Assembly: GCA_033763935.1 (NCBI GenBank)
Contig: JANRJO010000005.1
Span: 47,826 to 111,825 of the forward strand
DNA: 64,000 nucleotides
Direction of reading: 5' to 3'
Source: DALYJJ01 sp033763935
GTDB taxonomy: Bacteria > Acidobacteriota > Terriglobia > Bryobacterales > Bryobacteraceae
The position numbers and the translations under genes are program-made. Positions within the stretch are counted from its first letter, which is position 1, and each line of letters begins with the position of its first letter. This document shows, piece after piece, positions 54,296 to 60,611 of this stretch. The notes under the pieces are model-generated. The model was not told where the DNA came from and searched no databases. It saw only the letters and a program-made list of their open reading frames with translations.

Positions 54296-54609
54296 GCGAC
54301 CATCTGGAGAACGAGCTCCGCGCCGCACTCCGGCGCGAAGACCCGCCGGAGGGGTTCGCCGAGCGGGTGCTGGCCCGGACGCACGGCGCGGGGTACCGGC
54401 CGGAGCGGCGGGCGCGCCGGTTGCCGGTGTGGTCGATGGCGGCCGCGGCTGCGTGCCTGACGATGACAATCGGCATCGGTGAGTATCGCGAGCGCCGCGA
54501 GGAGCGGGCGCGCGGAGAAGCGGCCAAGCAGGAGTTGCTGGAGGCGATGCGGATCACACGCGCCAAGCTGCGCTTGGCCCAGGAGAAAGTGAGGAGCATC
54601 CATGAGTAG
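54292..54609 (+). CDS. Small membrane protein, probable anti-sigma factor, 105 aa
   Basis: An N-terminal cytoplasmic part of about 45 residues (HLENELRAALRREDPPEGFA) is followed by one membrane helix (WSMAAAAACLTMTIGIG, about 47-63). A highly charged coiled-coil tail follows (YRERREERARGEAAKQELL). The size, one helix and position directly behind an ECF sigma gene (4-base overlap) suggest an anti-sigma factor, although the zinc-finger motif is absent. The following DUF4252 gene starts 8 bases inside its 3' end. The role is inferred from context. Confidence 0.72.
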   Translation: MSDHLENELRAALRREDPPEGFAERVLARTHGAGYRPERRARRLPVWSMAAAAACLTMTIGIGEYRERREERARGEAAKQELLEAMRITRAKLRLAQEKVRSIHE

Positions 54610-55150
54610 GTGGGGGAGTAGGTGGGGTGGGCGCAGCCTGTGCGCCGCGCTGCTGCTGGCCGGGGCGTTGCAGGCCCAGGAACTCACTGGGCTGCGCCTG
54701 CTGGACCAGTTGGAAGCGAAGGCCTCCGAGAAAGTGAACGTCACGCTGGACGGCAACCTGCTGCAGTTGGCCGCGCGGTTTCTCTCGGCCAGCGATCCCG
54801 AACAGGCGCAGGTGCGGAAGGTCGTCAGCAAGCTCAAGGCGATCTATGTCCGGGCGTTCGAGTTCGATAAGGAGGGCGCGTTTTCCGCTGCCGATGTCGA
54901 TAGCCTCCGCCGCGAGTTGAAGACGCCCGAGTGGTCGCGCATCGTCGACGCCTCGAGCAAGCGCGACGGCGAGAGCTCCGAGATCTACCTGCACCAGCAG
55001 AATGGGCAAGTGACGGGTCTGGCGATCCTGGCGTATGGGAAAAAGGAACTGACGGTGGTCAATATCGTCGGGCCGATCAGCATCGAGGACCTGGCCGCGC
55101 TCGGCGGCGAGTTCGGCATTCCGAAGATCGAACGGAACCGCAAGAAGTAA
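54602..55150 (+). CDS. Exported DUF4252-family protein, 182 aa
   Basis: Signal peptide about 1-26 (CAALLLAGALQAQ). The mature part matches the DUF4252 pattern: LDQLEAKASEKVNVTLDGNL, LKAIYVRAFEFDKEGAFSAA, DVDSLRRELKTPEWSRIVDA, ending in NIVGPISIEDLAALGGEFGI. DUF4252 proteins are known mainly from Bacteroidota and related phyla, often beside an ECF sigma factor. Their function is unknown, and they may be the extracytoplasmic part of the signal system. It overlaps the anti-sigma-like gene by 8 bases and is convergent with the YHS gene (3 bases between stops). Confidence 0.85.
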   Translation: MSRWGSRWGGRSLCAALLLAGALQAQELTGLRLLDQLEAKASEKVNVTLDGNLLQLAARFLSASDPEQAQVRKVVSKLKAIYVRAFEFDKEGAFSAADVDSLRRELKTPEWSRIVDASSKRDGESSEIYLHQQNGQVTGLAILAYGKKELTVVNIVGPISIEDLAALGGEFGIPKIERNRKK

Positions 55151-55153
55151 CGC

Positions 55154-55423
55154 TTAACCGCGGTACGTCTTGCGGCACTCCTCCGAGCAGAAGTAGAAGA
55201 CTTCCCCACCTAGCTTCTTCGTGAACGTTGTTGACGCCGCGACGTACGTCCCGCAGACGGGGTCCTTCTTCAGTTCGCCGCCCTCCGGCACTTTCGTCTC
55301 TCGTCGCTTGGGTGTTGTGGGTCCGCTCAGTACCTCGTTCGCCGCGCGCGCCAGCATGCCGGCGAAGAAACGCACCAGCGTCAGAATGATGATGGCGGCG
55401 AAAAGGTAGAGGACGATACGCAC
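55154..55423 (-). CDS. Membrane-anchored YHS-type protein, 89 aa
   Basis: One N-terminal helix (VLYLFAAIIILTLVRFFAGM) is followed by a linker and a small YHS/TRASH-like domain with KDPVCGTYVAAS, FYFCSEECRKTY; cysteines are at 57, 79 and 83. YHS domains bind metals, often copper or iron, in metal-handling enzymes and sensors. This one should face the side opposite the N-terminal tail and is of the 'PP0621-like' short type common near copper genes. It starts with GTG at 55423, without close metal genes, and follows a TPR gene on the same strand. The role is inferred. Confidence 0.85.
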   Translation of the reverse strand: MRIVLYLFAAIIILTLVRFFAGMLARAANEVLSGPTTPKRRETKVPEGGELKKDPVCGTYVAASTTFTKKLGGEVFYFCSEECRKTYRG

Positions 55424-55432
55424 GGTGGGAAA

Positions 55433-55459
55433 GGGGCGCCCGTCTTCATCGGGCGCCCC
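55433..55459 (-). terminator. Strong hairpin, likely terminator of the TPR gene
   Basis: GGGGCGCCCG (55433-55442) and CGGGCGCCCC (55450-55459) form a perfect 10-bp GC stem with a 7-nt loop, 15 bases past the stop of the minus-strand TPR gene. On the minus strand it is followed by TTT, as in a short intrinsic terminator. The YHS gene starts about 10 bases further on. Confidence 0.65.
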
Positions 55460-55473
55460 GCCTGCAGGACAAC

Positions 55474-56628
55474 TTACTTCTTCTTCTTCGGTGCTTTCTT
55501 CTCAGCCGCTGGATTCGAGTACTGCGTCTGCACTCCGGACTCGAACGAGGCAATCATCGCCTTCGCCGACTCCGCGTTCGCGCCCGTAGGCTCCAACTGC
55601 AAGTACTTCTCGAAGGCTTCGCGGGTTCCGGGCACCGGCGTTACCTTGCCGTCGGCAGTGGTGGTCGCCTTCCCTACCAGGTAGATGCCGTACTGATAGT
55701 GAGCGGGAGCATAGTTGGGATCGGCCTCGGTCGCCTTCTTGAAGGCTTCGCCGGCGGCGTCCAGCTGGCCCGTATTGGTCAGCACTGCGCCAAGGTTGAA
55801 GAAGTACTTGCCTGCCTGCGTAGGATCGAGCTGAGCGGCCTTGGTGAGTTCCGCCTGCGCCTCTTCCAACTTGCGGGCACGAGCGAGCGCGAGTCCGTAG
55901 TTGTTGTGTGTGCCGGCGTCGTCCGGCTTCAGTTCGATCGCCTTCTGGAACGATTCGAGCGACTTGGTCTGCGCGGCGGTCTGCTCATCGCCCGTCTTGG
56001 CGCCGGCCAGCCCCTGGTAGGCTTCGGCCAACTGGACCCACACGGCGTACTGTTTGGGATCGAGTTCGCTCGCCTTGGTCAGCCGCTCGACAGCAACGTC
56101 GAACTGCTTGGTCTTGATGGCTTCCAAACCGGCGTTGAACGCGTCGTTCAACTCCTTGTTCTTGGCCATCGCCTGCTGGCGCTCCTTCATCTGCTTCTCG
56201 AGCTGCGCCTTGGCCTCCGGCGAGAGATCGCGGGCCTGTTCCTGGGTGAGCGTGCCGGCTTCGGCGGCCTTGGTCATTGCCGCCTGTTTCGCGGCCTGGG
56301 CCTGCAGATCGAAATCTACGGCGACGACGTCGCCCAGGCGGGTCTGAACGCCGTTCACGGTGTCCTTCACCTGGCCGTTCACCGTGCAGCTGACCTTGTA
56401 GCGGCCGAGCGGAAGGCCGGCGTGGAAGTACTTGCCCTTCTTATCTGTCTTAACCTTGTAATTTCCCTTGATGTCGATCCGCTCGATGAGGATCAAAGCA
56501 TCCTTGAGCGGCTGGCCGTCTTCGCCCTTGACGGTTCCCTCAAACGATCCTGTCTGCGCCTGAGCGAGCCCCGCGAAGAGGAAGCAGGCTACCGTCGACA
56601 GAATCGATGCGCGCAACTTGGCAGTCAT
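55474..56628 (-). CDS. Exported TPR protein with N-terminal carboxypeptidase-regulatory-like domain, 384 aa
   Basis: Signal peptide about 1-24. Residues 27-105 form a carboxypeptidase-regulatory-like Ig domain (GSFEGTVKGEDGQPLKDALI, KTDKKGKYFHAGLPLGRYKV). A Lys/Ala/Gln-rich helical linker follows, then about five TPR units at 155-345 (LNDAFNAGLEAIKTKQFDVA, DDAGTHNNYGLALARARKLE, AGKYFFNLGAVLTNTGQLDA). The C-terminus ends KKAPKKKK. Such proteins bind partner proteins in the periplasm or at the outer membrane. GGAGG precedes the ATG. It is divergent from the third ADOP permease, and the 164 bases between hold both promoters. Confidence 0.88.
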   Translation of the reverse strand: MTAKLRASILSTVACFLFAGLAQAQTGSFEGTVKGEDGQPLKDALILIERIDIKGNYKVKTDKKGKYFHAGLPLGRYKVSCTVNGQVKDTVNGVQTRLGDVVAVDFDLQAQAAKQAAMTKAAEAGTLTQEQARDLSPEAKAQLEKQMKERQQAMAKNKELNDAFNAGLEAIKTKQFDVAVERLTKASELDPKQYAVWVQLAEAYQGLAGAKTGDEQTAAQTKSLESFQKAIELKPDDAGTHNNYGLALARARKLEEAQAELTKAAQLDPTQAGKYFFNLGAVLTNTGQLDAAGEAFKKATEADPNYAPAHYQYGIYLVGKATTTADGKVTPVPGTREAFEKYLQLEPTGANAESAKAMIASFESGVQTQYSNPAAEKKAPKKKK

Positions 56629-56792
56629 TCCAGACCTCCAACTCTGTTTCGAAATCTACGCCCTCAGGATACTACACCTTACCTTACACTCGCGACCGAA
56701 CAAGGCGGTCCCAAAGATGAACAGGGCTCCATGAAGAACGCCAACAGAATCAATCGCCTCGGAGCGGACATCCGTTTGCTTGGACGTGCGTC

Positions 56793-59177
56793 ATGGATCT
56801 ACGTTTCGCCATACGGGGATTAGCCAAGAACCGTGGTTACGCGGCGCTGGCGACGGGCGTTCTGGCACTGGGAATCGGCGCGAACACGGCCGTCTTTACC
56901 GTGGTCAACGCGGTGCTGCTGCAGCCTCTCGAGTATCGGGATTCGGAGCGCATTGTTGCCGTTTCATCGAGGAACAAGACCACGGGGCGCACGTACGCGG
57001 TGTCCGGCCCGGACTACCACGACTGGCGCCGGCAGAGCACGGTCTTCGAAGCGGTGGCGTACTGGACGGGCGGAGCGGAGAGCATCCGTGTGGGAAGCGT
57101 AGCGGAGCAGGTGAACGCGGCGGCAGTGACGGAGGACTTCTTCCGGGTGTTCTCGGCGGCGCCGCGGGCGGGCGCGCTTCCCGGCGCGAAGGCGGGAGTG
57201 CCGGAGGCGGTGATCAGCGAGACGTTCCGCCGGAGGCACTTCAGCTCCGATGCTGAGGCAGTTGGGCAGACGTTGTATGCCCTGCAGCAGCCCTTTCGAA
57301 TCGCCGGTGTGCTACCGGAGGGCTTCCACTATCCGAGCAAGACGGAGGTGTGGGTGCCGGCGTCGGTGTTTCCGGAAACGCCGTCGCGTTCGGCGCACAA
57401 CTACCGGGTGGTCGCCAAGCTCAAGCAGGGCGCCAGCGTCGAACAGGCGCAGGCACAAATGATGGCCATCGCGCAGCGGCTGGAGGAGCAGTACCCGGGC
57501 GACAACCGGAACAAGAGCGCAGCGGTGTCGCTGCTGCGGGACCAACTGGTGCGCGACGCCCGACCGACGCTCTACCTGCTGATGGGCGCGGTGGGACTCA
57601 TTCTGCTGATCGCCTGCGCGAACGTGGGGAACCTTACGCTGGCGCGAGCATCGGTACGGACGCGCGAGATGGCGATCCGGGCGGCGCTCGGGGCGAGCCG
57701 GCAGCGCGTCATCCGACAGCTGCTGGTGGAATCCGCGCTGCTGGCGGCGATCGGCGGCGCGGCAGGCCTGCTGATGGGGCAGTGGTGTGTGACGGCACTG
57801 GTGGCGCTCGCCCCGGCGGATCTTCCACGGCTTTCCGAGATCCGGCTGGACGGATGGGTGCTGTTGTTCACGACGGCGGCGTCGGCGCTCTCGATCGCAG
57901 TCTTCGGGCTGCTGCCGGCCTGGCAGGCGTCGCGGGTGGACCTCAACGAGGCGTTGAAGCAGACGCAGGGGCGCGGCTTGGCGGCCGGCGCGGGCGGGCG
58001 GCTGCGAAGCGTCCTGGTGGTGGCGGAGCTAGCATTTGCGGTGATGCTGGTGGCGGGCGCGGCGCTGCTGCTGCGCAGCTTCGCGAATCTGTCGGCGGCG
58101 GAGCTCGGCTTCCGGCCGGAGCGGCTGCTGGTGGCCAAGGCGGATGTCCCGGCGGCCAGCCTGGAGGGGGCGCAGAGAGCGATCCGTTTCTACGACGAGC
58201 TACTCGAGCAGGCGCGGGCGATGCCGGGGGCGTTGAAAGTGGCGGCGGCGTTTGGTCTGGCGGGGAGCGGAAGGGCTTCGAACGGGTCCCTCATGATCGA
58301 GGGCCGGCCGCGGACTTCCATTGCCGATATGCCGCAAGCCGGTTTTCGGGTGGTGTCGCCGGGGTATTTCGAGACCGCCGGCATACCGCTGCGGGCAGGC
58401 CGGGATTTCGAGCAAGGGGACCGGTACGATGGGCCGGGCGTGGCGATCATCAACGAGGCGCTGGCGCGGACTGCGTTTGCGGGACAGAACCCGCTGGGGC
58501 GGCGACTCGAGTGCGGGCTCGACCGGGAGCGCTTTCCGATGACGATTGTGGGGGTGGTGGCGGACGTGCGTGAGAACGGGCCAGCCAGCGCACCCGGGCC
58601 GGAAGTCTACATGCCGTGCCAGCAGCACCCGCGGCCGGCGACGGCGATGTTCGTACTGGTGCGGACGGCGGGAGACCCGATGCGCCTGGCGGAGCCGCTG
58701 CGGCAGGCGGTACGGCGGTTGTCGGTGGAGGTGCCGGTGGAGTTCACGACGGCGGAGACGATTCTGACGGAGGCGGTGGCGACACCGCGGTTTCGGACGG
58801 TACTGCTGGCGACGCTAGCGGGGCTGGCCTTGGTGCTGGCGGGAGCGGGCGTCTACGGCGTGATGGCGTACCAGGTGGCGCGGCGGTCGCCGGAGATCGG
58901 CCTGCGGATGGCGCTGGGGGCCGAGCCGGGAAGTGTGCTGCGCATGGTGCTGGGAGGCGCGGTGCGGCTGGCGGCGATCGGCGGGGTGCTGGGCTGCGGG
59001 GCGGCGCTGGTGCTGTCGCGCTTCCTTGAGGCACTGCTGTTCGAGGTAAGCGCGACGGAACCGGTGGTGTATTGCGGCGCAGCGGCGGTGCTGGCGGCGG
59101 TAGCGGCGGCGGGAGCGTTGCTTCCTTCCTACCGCGCGGCGCGCGTCGATCCGCTGGTGGCGCTGCGGCAGGAGTGA
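56793..59177 (+). CDS. ADOP-type ABC permease (MacB/FtsX-like), 794 aa
   Basis: The third duplicated permease begins MDLRFAIRGLAKNRGYAALA, with a first helix LATGVLALGIGANTAVFTVV. It has the MacB-like core domains, the central LLIACANVGNLTLARASVRT helix region, and C-terminal helices with GVYGVMAYQVARRSPEIGLR, ending ARVDPLVALRQE. It has no ATPase neighbour. Unlike the other two it stands on the plus strand, next to a divergent TPR gene and convergent with a sugar-phosphate-isomerase-like gene. The function is uncertain, and sequence is clearly of the same family. Confidence 0.92.
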   Translation: MDLRFAIRGLAKNRGYAALATGVLALGIGANTAVFTVVNAVLLQPLEYRDSERIVAVSSRNKTTGRTYAVSGPDYHDWRRQSTVFEAVAYWTGGAESIRVGSVAEQVNAAAVTEDFFRVFSAAPRAGALPGAKAGVPEAVISETFRRRHFSSDAEAVGQTLYALQQPFRIAGVLPEGFHYPSKTEVWVPASVFPETPSRSAHNYRVVAKLKQGASVEQAQAQMMAIAQRLEEQYPGDNRNKSAAVSLLRDQLVRDARPTLYLLMGAVGLILLIACANVGNLTLARASVRTREMAIRAALGASRQRVIRQLLVESALLAAIGGAAGLLMGQWCVTALVALAPADLPRLSEIRLDGWVLLFTTAASALSIAVFGLLPAWQASRVDLNEALKQTQGRGLAAGAGGRLRSVLVVAELAFAVMLVAGAALLLRSFANLSAAELGFRPERLLVAKADVPAASLEGAQRAIRFYDELLEQARAMPGALKVAAAFGLAGSGRASNGSLMIEGRPRTSIADMPQAGFRVVSPGYFETAGIPLRAGRDFEQGDRYDGPGVAIINEALARTAFAGQNPLGRRLECGLDRERFPMTIVGVVADVRENGPASAPGPEVYMPCQQHPRPATAMFVLVRTAGDPMRLAEPLRQAVRRLSVEVPVEFTTAETILTEAVATPRFRTVLLATLAGLALVLAGAGVYGVMAYQVARRSPEIGLRMALGAEPGSVLRMVLGGAVRLAAIGGVLGCGAALVLSRFLEALLFEVSATEPVVYCGAAAVLAAVAAAGALLPSYRAARVDPLVALRQE

Positions 59178-59188
59178 GCAGCCGCGGA

Positions 59189-60121
59189 TCAGCCGATGAG
59201 GGCGAGGGCCTTCTTCATGGACGCGGCGGTGGCGGCGAGGGCCTCGTCGCGGGGCATGGCGCGGAGCTTGGCGTTGAAGGGTTCGCAGCGGGCGGGCGCG
59301 TCGCACCCGATCTGGTGAAGGGTGTTCAGGAAGAGCTTCATGTCGATGACGCCGGTGGCCATGGGGAGTTCGCGGGCGGAGTCGATTTGCTGATCGACGG
59401 GGATGCCGGAGGGCGCGTCGTTGAGGTCGAGGGAGACAACCTCCTCCTTCTTGAGGGTGAGGAGTTCCGCCTGACCTTCGCCCGCCGTGTACCAATGCCA
59501 GCTATCCATGACGAAGCCGACGTTGGGGCGGCCGATTTCGCCGATCAGGTCACGCATCTCGGCCATGGAGTGGACGAAGGGGTAGCGGCGGGAGGTCCAG
59601 AGGGTTTTGGGGCCAACGTACTCGAGGCCGAGGCGCTGGCCGTTGTCGCCGAGGATGGTAGCCACCTCGCGGAGGCGGGCGGCGTGGCGGCGCATGTTCT
59701 GGAGGAAGGTGAGGGTATCGTGAGCGGGAGAGATCCAGGTGGTGACGCGGGTGACGTTGGCGGCGCGGAGTCGGCGGCAGATGTCGGGGAAGGGGGCGAT
59801 GCCCTGGCGGAAGTCCTCGTCGGAGCGGCGGAACTCGACGGTAAGGCCGGCGTTGCCGAAGACGAGGTTGCGGGAGCGGAGGTAATCGAGGAGGCGAGAG
59901 AAGTCGGCCTCGGGGAGTTGCGCGAGGTAGGCGGCGTAGGGCTCGACGGCCTCGAAGCCGAAGCGCGCGGCGAGGTCGATGGTCTCCCGCTGATCGGCCT
60001 TGACGCCGATGGAGCCTGGCGTGAGGTGGAGGGCGATGCGGCGGGGGCCGGTTTGGGCGGCGGGCGCGGCGACGGCGCAGGCTATTGTTTTCAGCATGAT
60101 TCGGCGTGCGATAGCGCTCAT
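59189..60121 (-). CDS. Sugar-phosphate isomerase/epimerase-like TIM barrel, probably exported, 310 aa
   Basis: The N-terminus (SAIARRIMLKTIACAVAAPA) looks like a Sec or Tat signal. The rest fits the xylose-isomerase-like TIM barrel (AP_endonuc_2): ALHLTPGSIGVKADQRETI, ARFGFEAVEPYAAYLAQLPE, LGLEYVGPKTLWTSR, NVGFVMDSWHWYTAG, VVSLDLNDAPSG and the final CEPFNAKLRAM. Glu, Asp and His residues of these segments would bind a divalent metal. The substrate is unknown; sugars or inositols are typical. It is convergent with the ADOP permease, with 11 bases between. Confidence 0.85.
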   Translation of the reverse strand: MSAIARRIMLKTIACAVAAPAAQTGPRRIALHLTPGSIGVKADQRETIDLAARFGFEAVEPYAAYLAQLPEADFSRLLDYLRSRNLVFGNAGLTVEFRRSDEDFRQGIAPFPDICRRLRAANVTRVTTWISPAHDTLTFLQNMRRHAARLREVATILGDNGQRLGLEYVGPKTLWTSRRYPFVHSMAEMRDLIGEIGRPNVGFVMDSWHWYTAGEGQAELLTLKKEEVVSLDLNDAPSGIPVDQQIDSARELPMATGVIDMKLFLNTLHQIGCDAPARCEPFNAKLRAMPRDEALAATAASMKKALALIG

Positions 60122-60224
60122 GGGGGTATTGTAGTGCGGGGATGGGTACCAGAACTATGTGTCGAGTGAGAACTTAATGAAGGCTTGACCACAATACTGT
60201 AAACCCCTTAGATTCAGGTTAGCC

Positions 60225-60527
60225 GTGAACGAACAGAGGAAGTCTAGAAGATACGAACTGAAACTTCCCGTCGAACTCGTAAAAGCGGGCAGCCGCCGTG
60301 TAAGCGGGCTCGGCGAAACACAAAATGTCAGCTCGGGTGGAGTGCTATTTACGTCTGAGACAGCCGTAGAAATCGGTTCACCGATCGAGTACTTCATCAG
60401 CCTCCCTTCCGGGGTAGGCAGAGTTGGCGATGTACGACTGCGATGCCTTGGAAAAGTGCTGCGTAAGGAGGAGGACCGAAGCACGATCGCCGCAACGCTC
60501 GAGCGTTACGAGTTCGTGCGCACTTAG
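60225..60527 (+). CDS. PilZ-domain protein, 100 aa
   Basis: A single-domain PilZ protein. Residues 5-9 (RKSRR) and 34-39 (NVSSGG) are the RxxxR and [D/N]xSxxG signatures used to bind cyclic di-GMP, and the beta-barrel follows (GVLFTSETAVEIGSPIEYFI, LRCLGKVLRKEEDRSTIAAT). It could switch motility, surface or secretion functions when c-di-GMP rises. The start is GTG at 60225. It stands alone between the divergent TIM-barrel gene and the helicase gene. No cyclase is in the window. Confidence 0.9.
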   Translation: MNEQRKSRRYELKLPVELVKAGSRRVSGLGETQNVSSGGVLFTSETAVEIGSPIEYFISLPSGVGRVGDVRLRCLGKVLRKEEDRSTIAATLERYEFVRT

Positions 60528-60531
60528 TCTA

Positions 60532-60607
60532 CGCCTTTTCTTCGTCTGACTGCGCCATACCTGTTGCCACCTCCGACGGTTTCGGGTACTCTGGCAAAGA
60601 AAAGGCG
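60532..60607. repeat. 11-bp inverted repeat flanking the helicase leader
   Basis: CGCCTTTTCTT (60532-60542) and AAGAAAAGGCG (60597-60607) are perfect complements 54 nt apart. The second copy lies over the helicase ribosome binding site region (5-15 bases before its ATG). It may form a long-range hairpin that lowers translation, or be an operator pair. Either is speculative. Confidence 0.3.
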
Positions 60608-60611
60608 AAGA

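Noticed and set aside
55908..56823. Plus-strand frames opposite the TPR gene
   Set aside because: They are antisense to a repeat-rich gene with a good ribosome binding site and signal peptide, so they are shadows.
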